From NCBI GenBank assembly GCA_964437425.1, contig CAYTGO010000109.1, positions 1 through 5,614 of the forward strand: 5,614 bases of DNA. Reading direction: 5' to 3'. The translations under genes were made by a program, and so were the position numbers. Below, piece after piece: positions 1-5,614 of this stretch; position 1 is the stretch's first letter, and each line of letters starts with the position of its first letter. Origin of the DNA: Scalindua sp964437425. GTDB lineage: Bacteria > Planctomycetota > Brocadiia > Brocadiales > Scalinduaceae. The notes beneath the pieces were generated by a model. That model ran no database searches. It worked only from the letters and a program-made list of their open reading frames with translations, and was not told the DNA's origin.

Positions 1-1423
1 AAGTTCTCTCTTTACGAAAAGGAGACATTGGGATATTTACCAGCGCTTTTTTAATGTCTCTTGATGTTACTATTACTATTCCGTGCAGAAGAATCTCGGC
101 CGGCTCTCCGGCTGAAAGATTCTGTTTTGGCTTTTCAATAACAGCCAGTTCAATTAAAGGCGGTTCTAGTGCTTTCAGAGTCTTCTGCCCCTCCTCAGAA
201 GCGTTTCTATTACTATATTCAATGTCAGAGAATATCTTATCAACATCTCCGGATAACTGCGCACTCCCAAAAGATGGCATTGAGTGATATTCTGGCTCAT
301 TATACACAAGGTTAAGTGACGTCTCATCTGGAATATCTGCAAGCGCGACTTTTTTTACTTCCGCATCGTCCACATTTGAAATTTCCTTTGCAGGATAATC
401 ATCAATTACTTTAAATTTATATTCTAGTTTTGTGACAGTTCCCTGTTCTTCTTTAGAGTTATCAACGTCATTAGAATCAACATCAGGAAACGTTTCAGCA
501 ACATCCTGTATTCCAACTGCTACAGAGGAGTTTGCATTATCAAAATCAGGCATTGAAAAAAGATCAGGTTCTCTAGACGCAAAATCAAGTAGAGCATCAT
601 CAAACGTATCAGCATTTGCTACTCTTTCAGGTTCCACATCTAAACTTCCCTCAACCTGAGCATCCTCAACAACTTCAAATTTGTAATCTAATTTTGATAG
701 ACCGCTCCGTCTTCTTTTCCCTGCATTATCCGCGGAATTATTACTCTTTTTAGAATCTTTTATTCCGGAATAGAGCGTAACAATTATCTCCTCTCCATGC
801 CAATCGAGTCTTATCTTATCCTTTTCAATACTTGTAACCTTATATCCTTCTAACTCATCTCCCTCTTCAACATACATAGTTTTCTTTTTGCTGACGCCTT
901 TTAACGGGTTATTAATCAGAGCTCTTTTAAGGTTTCCGGCTATTACAACTCCGTGTAGAATAATTTTCTTAGGTTTACCAGCCAGTGCCTTCTTCTTTGC
1001 AAGTCCCCTCTTTGCCCGCTCTTTCTTCAGATCAGGTGCTTTTGGAATAACAGCCTTCACGACCCACTCTTTTCTCATATGGGAGAACATATTCTTTTCA
1101 TTTATAACACTAAAGGTCTTATTATCCGCTACATCATCTGTCTTTGGATCTGCATCTTGTGTCTCGCTATCCGGAGTTTCGAAGTCATCTATAATTTCCA
1201 TTTCCCGAGCTTTTATCATCTCAGAGAGATCAGACACTGTGGTCACAGGTACCAGGTAATAGACTAAGACACTGGCAGCTGACAGCACTATAACAAGGCC
1301 TAAAAGAGCCAGATTTGTGATATGCAATATACACCTTGTGCCATGAGCGCTGTCTATGGAAGTATGCATTTCTGCTTTATCGCGTTGAAAAAGCTTTTTT
1401 AGATTAGTTATTTTTTGTAACAT
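1..1423 (-). CDS. gspC: GspC-like T2SS inner-membrane/secretin-bridge protein with duplicated HR domain (partial, C-terminus off window)
   Basis: The frame runs without a stop from ATG at 1423 to the left edge (474 codons seen). Order of parts: cytoplasmic N-terminus of about 30 residues; one membrane helix at about residues 32-57; a periplasmic EKNMFS motif at 109-114, like the segment before the HR domain in GspC; a Lys/Ala-rich stretch (about 134-151); and a full HR-like domain (about 152-217, opening KIILHGVVIAG and continuing through EEGDELEGYKV to DWHGEEIIVTLY). An acidic linker (about 240-430) follows, then a second HR start (EILLHGIVIV, about 443-452) cut by the edge. In known systems GspC spans the inner membrane and its HR domain binds the secretin GspD. 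Ordinary GspC is about 270-300 residues with a single HR, so this one is clearly enlarged. A C-terminal PDZ domain, if any, lies outside the window. The start is the first in-frame ATG after gspM; a weak GAAAG lies five bases upstream. Met19 is an alternative. Family call is good; the exact symbol is less certain. Confidence 0.75.
   Translation of the reverse strand, partial: MLQKITNLKKLFQRDKAEMHTSIDSAHGTRCILHITNLALLGLVIVLSAASVLVYYLVPVTTVSDLSEMIKAREMEIIDDFETPDSETQDADPKTDDVADNKTFSVINEKNMFSHMRKEWVVKAVIPKAPDLKKERAKRGLAKKKALAGKPKKIILHGVVIAGNLKRALINNPLKGVSKKKTMYVEEGDELEGYKVTSIEKDKIRLDWHGEEIIVTLYSGIKDSKKSNNSADNAGKRRRSGLSKLDYKFEVVEDAQVEGSLDVEPERVANADTFDDALLDFASREPDLFSMPDFDNANSSVAVGIQDVAETFPDVDSNDVDNSKEEQGTVTKLEYKFKVIDDYPAKEISNVDDAEVKKVALADIPDETSLNLVYNEPEYHSMPSFGSAQLSGDVDKIFSDIEYSNRNASEEGQKTLKALEPPLIELAVIEKPKQNLSAGEPAEILLHGIVIVTSRDIKKALVNIPMSPFRKERT
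71..94 (-). repeat. Second copy of HR-domain core motif (pairs with 941-964)
   Basis: By my reading this segment matches 941-964 at 20 of 24 bases, in the same reading frame and 870 bp (290 codons) away. It encodes LLHGIVIV against ILHGVVIA in the other copy, the first strand of the GspC HR fold. Similarity continues at protein level in both directions (KKALVNIP against KRALINNP), so this is a domain duplication rather than a chance match. Confidence 0.7.
215..430 (-). repeat. Acidic linker unit B of the GspC-like protein
   Basis: This is the second, degenerate copy of the acidic linker unit, from residue 332 to about 403. It carries KLEYKFKVIDD, EPEYHSMPSF and DKIFSDIEYSN. The boundary towards the second HR domain is not sharp: similarity to unit A fades before the EPPLIELAV segment. 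Confidence 0.6.
431..694 (-). repeat. Acidic linker unit A of the GspC-like protein
   Basis: This 88-codon unit (residues 244-331) opens with KLDYKFEVVED and contains EPDLFSMPDF and AETFPDVDSND. The following unit shows the same three landmarks in the same order (KLEYKFKVIDD, EPEYHSMPSF, DKIFSDIEYSN), offset by 88, 91 and 86 residues. At DNA level the first landmark (668-694 against 404-430) agrees at 21 of 27 bases. The segment is rich in Asp and Glu, looks disordered, and has no recognised fold. Confidence 0.65.
941..964 (-). repeat. First copy of HR-domain core motif (pairs with 71-94)
   Basis: This is the first HR-domain core in the gspC-like gene, within the copy that is complete in the window. 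It pairs with 71-94 as described for that entry. Confidence 0.7.
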
Positions 1424-1485
1424 TGCACTTTCAATCAGGTGCTAAAATAGAGTATTTTTAAACCGGGTATTCATTTACTACTTAA

Positions 1486-2133
1486 TCAACTTTTTATATT
1501 GCTATCTCCAGGCTGGAGACCAGCCGTCTTATCTGATACCTTTGCCTCAAGTTTCGCTATAGCAAACAATTTGATTATAGCAGATACGCCCTTAGTTGTA
1601 GTAAACCCGGTACTTTTAATCTTTAGGTCATCTACAAAGATCAATTTTTTATTATTATATTCAATATTATAAAGAAACTTTTGAAGCTTCTTTATCTTAT
1701 CTATCTCTTTTATCTCAACCCTCGCATAGACAAGCAGTAACTGAGGCTCTTCGTTCAGAATTTCTACATTTTGTGCGGAGCTTCTTGATATTATAAGCCC
1801 GCTCTTCCTTGCGACACCCTTGACATAATCCTGTAGTTGTGCCTGAGCCAAATCCTCTGTTTTAGATTTAATAAATTTAGTATCGAGAGAGCTGTATTTA
1901 TCTTTTAATTCGAGCAACTGCTTCTCATATAACTCCCTCTTATTAATTACACTGTTATATTTTACAAAGAGGTTCTTTTTTAATGCCAACTCTTCATTCA
2001 GGCTTCCGGAAGGACTATTAAAAGGATTAAATGAGAGTTGATCACATACTATGAGAATAAGCAAAGCCACCGCAATGGATAAGAATATCAGGGCCCGTTT
2101 GTTGAGCTGATTAAGCTGCTGCCTCATCTTCAC
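1486..2133 (-). CDS. gspM: GspM-like T2SS assembly-platform protein (PilO/GspMb type)
   Basis: A 215-residue bitopic inner-membrane protein. It has a short basic cytoplasmic N-terminus, one membrane helix at about 14-30 (ALIFLSIAVALLILIV), a predicted coiled coil at about 42-90 (KKNLFVKYNSVINKREL onwards), then a periplasmic alpha/beta domain of ferredoxin-like type (about 95-190) with alternating strands such as LLLVYARVEI and KLIFVDDLKIKS. This layout is that of PilO and the GspM subtype b family. In known systems such proteins pair with the periplasmic part of GspL and with GspC. The start is taken as GTG 2133, overlapping the gspL stop by four bases (GTGA), because AAAGGGGG lies six bases before it. 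An ATG two codons on (2127) would be 12 bases from that site. The overlap implies translational coupling with gspL. Sequence conservation in this family is low, so the call rests on architecture and position. Confidence 0.8.
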   Translation of the reverse strand: MKMRQQLNQLNKRALIFLSIAVALLILIVCDQLSFNPFNSPSGSLNEELALKKNLFVKYNSVINKRELYEKQLLELKDKYSSLDTKFIKSKTEDLAQAQLQDYVKGVARKSGLIISRSSAQNVEILNEEPQLLLVYARVEIKEIDKIKKLQKFLYNIEYNNKKLIFVDDLKIKSTGFTTTKGVSAIIKLFAIAKLEAKVSDKTAGLQPGDSNIKS

Positions 2134-3371
2134 TTTATACCCCCTTTAATCTTAAACTTCTCCTTCCCAGTCTTGTCCTTCACAACAGATGAGGTAAAGC
2201 TTACTCCATCAAAGCGTGGTGAGTATTCAAGTAGTGTCAGTACTTTCGCACCTGACACACCAACGCCCTCAATTTCAAAACCGTCTTTTTTAATTAGCAA
2301 CTGTCTTACCCACGTATCATCCGGCACTGCCTTTGTAAGCTCAGCAACCAGATCGATCCGACGTGAATGTTTCTGCGCAAGTGCACTTATTTTCTCATTA
2401 ACCTCTATAGCACTATCTATCTCCTCTTTCAATTTATTAGACATTACTACAGCTGGATGCAGCTCTTTGAGCTTTGCATCAATAGTCTCTAAACTTTGTA
2501 CTTTTTTGTCCCTGAAAATCCCCGGAAGTATAAAAATAAAAGCAAGTACCAGGATTGAAAGCACACCCATAACCGCAGGCATCTGAATATTTCTTTTTGT
2601 TTTTACTTTTAATATATTAAATCTGCCCAAACATTCTGACAGTCCGTTCAGTGCAACACCAAGTGATTGTTTACTTGCCTGCCAATGTTCAACATTTGCA
2701 TCAATATCATCCAGCAAATCTTCCATTTCGTCCTGTTCACATCCCGACAATTTAATATCGGCTGGATAACATTCGTCTATCTTGCCTCTTAACGAATCGC
2801 TGTTTCTCGCCAGTGATGAATTAACAAGTATTTTGTTTATATATAAACTAAAGGTATATCTGTCATCACATTTTTCAACTACTGCGGTTTTATTATCGCT
2901 AACGAACGGGATGTATGAAAGAGGTGAAATGACTACACGTTCAGGCTTGAGGTTTGAGGATTCAAGTTTTAATATAACATCATCCAACTCTTCTCTCTTT
3001 ACAGCAAAGATAAATACCTTTTCACCGTACTCGGCAGAATTGGAAGGGTGTATGTCGTAGTATACTTCGTCTTCAGGGAATAGAATAAAACTGTCCAGCT
3101 GGTATGCAAGTGACTCTTTCAACTCCTTGATATTCGAACCAGGTAACTCTAACTCTCTTACAATAGTCCGCTCCCTTGGCCATGACAATACAATATTAGT
3201 TGTCTGAAAACCGTAAGCATCTATTATCAGGTTAAGATCCAGAGAGTCCTTTAACAGAAAATCCTCGACTACTATATTCTCAGACCTGGCATTAAGGAAT
3301 TTTTGGGATGCTTTGGAAATGATCAGATCATTTCCTTGAATTGATAATCCGATGCTCTTTGGAAATAACAT
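2130..3371 (-). CDS. gspL: GspL-like T2SS protein (PilM-like cytoplasmic domain fused to PilN-like periplasmic domain)
   Basis: Numbered from an upstream in-frame TTG at 3380 (416 residues), the protein has an actin-like PilM/GspL cytoplasmic domain (about 8-260). It starts SIGLSIQGNDLIIS and includes the FPEDEVYYD segment typical of PilM-like proteins. A membrane helix follows (about 268-289) and then a PilN-like periplasmic part (290-416): a coiled coil, then VPDDTWVRQL (352-361) and a small alpha/beta domain. The cytoplasmic half of GspL docks the ATPase GspE; the periplasmic half pairs with GspM. I prefer ATG 3371 because homologues usually begin just before this hydrophobic strand (MLFPKSIGLSI). 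The TTG at 3380 is only three bases from the GGAGG, while the ATG is 12 away, so neither spacing is ideal. The stop TGA (2130-2132) lies inside the gspM start. Fusion of PilM and PilN in one chain separates GspL from type IV pilus proteins. The family call is firm. Confidence 0.85.
   Translation of the reverse strand: MLFPKSIGLSIQGNDLIISKASQKFLNARSENIVVEDFLLKDSLDLNLIIDAYGFQTTNIVLSWPRERTIVRELELPGSNIKELKESLAYQLDSFILFPEDEVYYDIHPSNSAEYGEKVFIFAVKREELDDVILKLESSNLKPERVVISPLSYIPFVSDNKTAVVEKCDDRYTFSLYINKILVNSSLARNSDSLRGKIDECYPADIKLSGCEQDEMEDLLDDIDANVEHWQASKQSLGVALNGLSECLGRFNILKVKTKRNIQMPAVMGVLSILVLAFIFILPGIFRDKKVQSLETIDAKLKELHPAVVMSNKLKEEIDSAIEVNEKISALAQKHSRRIDLVAELTKAVPDDTWVRQLLIKKDGFEIEGVGVSGAKVLTLLEYSPRFDGVSFTSSVVKDKTGKEKFKIKGGIK
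2140..2147 (-). promoter_or_regulatory. Ribosome binding site of gspM
   Basis: AAAGGGGG on the minus strand lies inside the 3' end of gspL, six bases before GTG 2133 and 12 before ATG 2127. The spacing favours the GTG start. Confidence 0.55.
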
Positions 3372-3383
3372 TTGTCTCAACTA

Positions 3384-3388
3384 CCTCC
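3384..3388 (-). promoter_or_regulatory. Ribosome binding site of gspL
   Basis: GGAGG on the minus strand in the 65-base gap after gspH. It is three bases before TTG 3380 and 12 before ATG 3371. An ATG overlapping the site (3390) opens only a 20-codon out-of-frame peptide. The rest of the gap has no clear promoter or terminator. Confidence 0.55.
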
Positions 3389-3445
3389 ATTGTCAGAAAG
3401 TCTTATCAATTTGTCTGTTCTGCTGATAGTAACCTATGAAGAAAC

Positions 3446-3889
3446 TCAATTCAAATCATATTTAGCAAGGCCGGATAACAGATCAACGTAAACCGTTGCT
3501 TTTCTCTCATTCTGACCAATAAATCCCACCTTTGGACCTGAGCCTCTTCCATTATTGTAGAAAGTAAACTTCTTGATCTGTTTATTATCTATTAAAGTAG
3601 GATCCAGTATTATGTCTGACGGTAATGCAAATATCTGATCATCACTTCTTTGGAAAATGTTTTCCTTATAGTCGATAGAGACTGATATATTTCTATTCTC
3701 TAAAATTGCTTCAAGATGTGTATTTCTCAAGTATGTTACAACCTCAGAGACACCGTTCCTGAACCTTGCAGTTTCGATACCGGCTGTAACCCTGGGCACA
3801 GAGATAACGGCGCCAATCGTAATAATTGCGAGTACGATTAGTAATTCAATCAGCGTAAAGGCACTGGAATTACTTTTACTATTTACCAT
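3446..3889 (-). CDS. gspH: GspH/FimT-type minor pseudopilin precursor
   Basis: A 147-residue type IV prepilin-like protein with a 10-residue polar leader. The class III cleavage motif is NSSA|FTLIEL, with the conserved Glu at mature position 5. The hydrophobic spine runs to about residue 31 (LLIVLAIITIGAVISVP). The body fits GspH/FimT: a helix with YLRNTHLEAILENR, then FTFYNNGRGSGPKVGF and a closing TVYVDLLSGLAKYDLN, like the family's F.p.G...G and v.v...tG.v strands. The residue before the cut is Ala10, where Gly is the rule, though prepilin peptidases can tolerate Ala. GspH is a minor pseudopilin near the pseudopilus tip. The ATG shares one base with the stop of the upstream gene (TAATG), so translation is probably coupled; no good Shine-Dalgarno site is visible. 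FimT of a type IV pilus is the main alternative, but the neighbours favour T2SS. Confidence 0.85.
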   Translation of the reverse strand: MVNSKSNSSAFTLIELLIVLAIITIGAVISVPRVTAGIETARFRNGVSEVVTYLRNTHLEAILENRNISVSIDYKENIFQRSDDQIFALPSDIILDPTLIDNKQIKKFTFYNNGRGSGPKVGFIGQNERKATVYVDLLSGLAKYDLN

Positions 3890-4560
3890 TATTTTTCTAT
3901 CTTTTTGAAAGATAAATACCCCTTACTCGTCCATACCCCGCCAAAGATAAGATCAGTAGAGAGTATCTCCGCCCAGCCATCCTTTAGTGCAGTATCCAGC
4001 TCCTCTGAAAGAGTAAGAGTTTTCATCTCCTTAGCTTCCAATCTTACTACGACAGGCTCTATATATCTTTCGCTGTTTTCATAAAACTGTATTTTTACAT
4101 AATTCAACTCTTCAGTAGGGTTAATAACACTCACTTGCATATCACCTGAAAAATACGGAAGTATATAGTGAATCAGATCTCTTATGGCTACGTCTATCTG
4201 AGACGAAACTACTCCGTCGGTTACTGTGACCGCACTATTCCCCTGCTGCTTACCAAGTATATAAAAACTTACATACCCTGAATCATCTGAAACGGCAGTA
4301 CTGATATTGGTGGATGCAATCTGAATCTCATCCGGTATAAATTGAACCTTTCTCCCCTCAATCGGATTTCCATCTTCGTCCAGTACCAATACATTCACGG
4401 AGACGGTGTCTGAAACATCAAGCATTGTGCTCATTGGAGAAACAACTATTTGATCTCCTCCGGTTGCTGTGGACGTATTGCTGTCATCATCCGCTATAGC
4501 AATGTTACAGCAGAATAGTACCAGGAAAAGCAATTTATATATAGAAAACCGCATCGACAT
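3889..4560 (-). CDS. Secreted Ig-like (Big_1/invasin-type) protein of unknown function in the T2SS operon
   Basis: A 223-residue protein that I cannot name. It has a Sec signal peptide (basic start, hydrophobic core at about 7-20, likely cut after AIA at residue 23). Cys17-Cys18 do not form a good lipobox. A short Ser/Thr/Asp-rich spacer follows, then a bacterial Ig-like domain (about 37-126) with hallmarks of the Big_1/invasin group: VLDEDGNPIEGRKVQF, then DDSGYVSFYILG, then SAVTV. The C-terminal part (about 133-215) looks like a second small beta-sandwich, with SVINPTEELNYVKIQFYE, a LEAKEMKTLTL segment and GWAEILSTDLIFGGVW. This pattern resembles beta domains of secreted adhesins and surface proteins. 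It sits between gspK and gspH and shares a base with the gspH start, so co-expression with the T2SS is very likely. It could be a periplasmic accessory part or an exported substrate; that is inference. ATG 4560 has no clear Shine-Dalgarno site; ATG 4554 is an alternative start. Confidence 0.75.
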   Translation of the reverse strand: MSMRFSIYKLLFLVLFCCNIAIADDDSNTSTATGGDQIVVSPMSTMLDVSDTVSVNVLVLDEDGNPIEGRKVQFIPDEIQIASTNISTAVSDDSGYVSFYILGKQQGNSAVTVTDGVVSSQIDVAIRDLIHYILPYFSGDMQVSVINPTEELNYVKIQFYENSERYIEPVVVRLEAKEMKTLTLSEELDTALKDGWAEILSTDLIFGGVWTSKGYLSFKKIEK

Positions 4561-4594
4561 GTGAAGTTTAGGAATTCAGTGTTTGTACATCCAA

Positions 4595-4622
4595 ATGATA
4601 TCACTGTTGATATTTAAGTCAA
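4595..4622 (-). promoter_or_regulatory. Candidate sigma70-type promoter for the Ig-like gene and downstream T2SS genes
   Basis: On the minus strand TTGACT (4617-4622) and TATCAT (4595-4600) are separated by 16 bases; each matches its consensus at five of six positions. Transcription would start around 4588, about 28 bases before ATG 4560. It lies in the only intergenic gap longer than 100 bases in the window. In A+T-rich DNA such matches arise by chance, so this is a candidate. Confidence 0.45.
4598..4613. repeat. Small palindrome overlapping the candidate promoter
   Basis: ATATCA and TGATAT are perfect six-base arms around a four-base centre. The palindrome covers most of the promoter spacer and the edge of the -10 element. 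Part of it (GTTGATATT on the plus strand, 4606-4614) recurs as a direct repeat at 4669-4677, 63 bp away. It could be a repressor operator; no protein can be assigned. Confidence 0.3.
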
Positions 4623-4719
4623 GATAAACTTGTAAATTAGGCCCAAGAGTCATCAGACAGACATTATCGTTGATATTACGACCTAAAAAATAGAAATCAC
4701 AGCTTGAATCCAAAAGTTT

Positions 4720-5614
4720 CTATTCAGGATAAGCTGCATATATTTTGTACCCGCTATCATCCTTTCCCACAATCAACTTATAATCATATCCATGATGTTC
4801 ACCTGATTCACTTGACAGTTTCAGCATACTGCTTGATCCACTGGAAAAAGCACTTATAGTAATGTAATCTGAATTTTCAAAAGTTAGATAATTTTTTATA
4901 TCCTCATAACTGTCACCAATCACACCGAGCCCCCAGAAAAGTTCCTTTAATTCCTCTTGATCACTAATACTGCCGTGCTCTTCTATATATAAAGAGAGTT
5001 CGTCAGAAATATCTTCAGACAGCCCGGGGATTGAACTGAGTATTTCATTTGATGCAATATTTACATTAACACTGATCTCCTTGTTGCCATAAACAGTAAC
5101 ATAATCCCTTATTCTATCAAATATCTCAGGAGTAACCCCCTGCACCAGGGTCATCTCCTCAAGAGAGTAGAAGGGAGCATCCTTTGCCTTATAAGGGTCA
5201 GGCAGAGATACATAATATCCGTCCTCAGCGCCATTGACGTGTGTCAGGTCATCAGTGTCCAGCCAATCCAGTATAGAATCAGCAATAGTGTCAGCTTCAG
5301 AGGTTTCAATATCTCTCTTTTCGAGAAAGTTTACCAAGAACTCTCTATTATTATCATTTAATGCATTTATATTAATTTTTCCGTTTTCTGAGGATAGATA
5401 TACATCACAATCTCTATCTCCAATAGTTACGGAATAGGGATTCTTGCCCGGAGTCCAGCTGACAACATCAAGTAAATCACCACTCTCCTCTGAATCACTG
5501 TCCTCAGTATCTGTTTTTGTTCCCTCCGGTGCATCTTCGCCTTTTGGAGCAGTTCCGGGTGTCACGGAACCAGCCGTACCCTGTGTATGATCGCTGTCAA
5601 TAATTGTGGTGGTC
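4720..5614 (-). CDS. gspK: GspK T2SS minor pseudopilin (partial, N-terminus off window)
   Basis: The frame is open from the right edge to TAG at 4720-4722 (297 residues seen), so the prepilin leader and hydrophobic spine lie outside the window. An internal GTG at 5565 is not a credible start. GspK landmarks numbered from the first visible residue are: GKININALND (78-87); ADSILDWLDTDD in context (W117) followed by NGAEDGYY (127-134), the GspK-specific Asp/Glu-rich region; PFYSLEEMTLVQGV; and VNVNIAS leading into helix-hairpin-helix-like segments (SSIPGLSEDISDEL, SISDQEELKEL). GspK caps the pseudopilus with GspI and GspJ; its large alpha domain sits at the tip. Before the conserved body there is a roughly 48-residue Thr/Gly/Pro then Asp/Glu/Ser-rich low-complexity stretch not usual for the family. 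The family call is firm. The next gene begins 159 bases downstream, with a possible promoter of its own. Confidence 0.9.
   Translation of the reverse strand, partial: TTTIIDSDHTQGTAGSVTPGTAPKGEDAPEGTKTDTEDSDSEESGDLLDVVSWTPGKNPYSVTIGDRDCDVYLSSENGKININALNDNNREFLVNFLEKRDIETSEADTIADSILDWLDTDDLTHVNGAEDGYYVSLPDPYKAKDAPFYSLEEMTLVQGVTPEIFDRIRDYVTVYGNKEISVNVNIASNEILSSIPGLSEDISDELSLYIEEHGSISDQEELKELFWGLGVIGDSYEDIKNYLTFENSDYITISAFSSGSSSMLKLSSESGEHHGYDYKLIVGKDDSGYKIYAAYPE

Noticed and set aside
54..659. Plus-strand open frames at 54-287 and 432-659
   Set aside because: They lie opposite the continuous gspC-like frame. Their Ser-rich translations are the antisense of the acidic linker and match no family.
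888..1267. Two overlapping plus-strand open frames, one hydrophobic at its start
   Set aside because: Antisense of the Lys-rich stretch and HR1 of the gspC-like gene. The apparent hydrophobicity comes from AAA/AAG codons read backwards as Phe and Leu.
1424..1485. Promoter or terminator in the gspM-gspC gap
   Set aside because: The 62 bases hold no inverted repeat. I found no -35/-10 pair with acceptable spacing, so the gap looks like ordinary A+T-rich spacer.
2173..3060. Plus-strand open frames at 2173-2586 and 2782-3060
   Set aside because: Opposite the well-supported gspL frame, Ser-rich, and without recognisable motifs.
3404..3427. TATCA/TGATA inverted repeat between gspH and gspL as a terminator
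   Set aside because: The arms are only five A+T-rich bases around a long loop with no following U-tract. A terminator here would also cut the operon.
4498..4512. Lipoprotein signal at Cys17-Cys18 of the Ig-like protein
   Set aside because: The residues before the cysteines (VLF) do not fit a lipobox, and an AIA signal peptidase I site follows a few residues later.
5234..5437. Plus-strand open frame at 5234-5437
   Set aside because: Antisense of the most conserved part of gspK.
4720..5565. Treating GTG 5565 as the true start of gspK
   Set aside because: The frame stays open to the window edge and the required prepilin leader and hydrophobic helix are absent after 5565. The gene is therefore truncated by the window.

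Overview
The window is a single co-directional block of genes on the minus strand, read from high to low coordinates. It encodes part of a type II secretion system (T2SS). Inner-membrane assembly-platform proteins, two pseudopilins and a secreted Ig-like protein of unknown role are recognisable. The DNA is A+T-rich by eye. The source is a diderm (Gram-negative-type) bacterium, because a T2SS spans two membranes. The GspL (PilM-like plus PilN-like) and short PilO/GspMb-like GspM look unlike the classical enterobacterial proteins. That would fit lineages such as Planctomycetota, Omnitrophota or Nitrospirota, but I cannot place the organism from sequence alone.

Layout in transcription order: (1) GspK, the tip pseudopilin, lacking its N-terminus (4720 to the right edge). 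(2) A 159-bp gap with a good sigma70-like promoter candidate overlapping a small palindrome. (3) A secreted Ig-like protein (3889-4560). (4) A GspH/FimT-type pseudopilin (3446-3889), joined to the previous gene by a one-base stop/start overlap. (5) GspL (2130 to about 3371). (6) GspM (1486-2133), overlapping the end of gspL by four bases. (7) A GspC-like protein (left edge to 1423) with no stop in the window, so at least 474 residues.

How they work together: GspL and GspM (equivalent to PilM/PilN and PilO) form the inner-membrane platform. GspC bridges it to the outer-membrane secretin GspD through its periplasmic HR domain. GspK and GspH are minor pseudopilins that initiate or cap the periplasmic pseudopilus. 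The order L-M-C parallels pilM-pilN-pilO-pilP, so a secretin gene is expected just past the left edge. gspI and gspJ may lie past the right edge.

Most unusual points: the GspC-like protein has two copies of the HR-domain motif, separated by a long acidic linker that is itself a degenerate tandem duplication. A two-domain Ig-like secreted protein sits between gspK and gspH. The GspH prepilin site has Ala instead of Gly before the cleavage point. GspK carries a Thr/Ser/Asp/Glu-rich low-complexity segment. No RNA genes, mobile elements, CRISPR arrays or convincing terminators were seen. All plus-strand open frames appear to be shadows of minus-strand genes.
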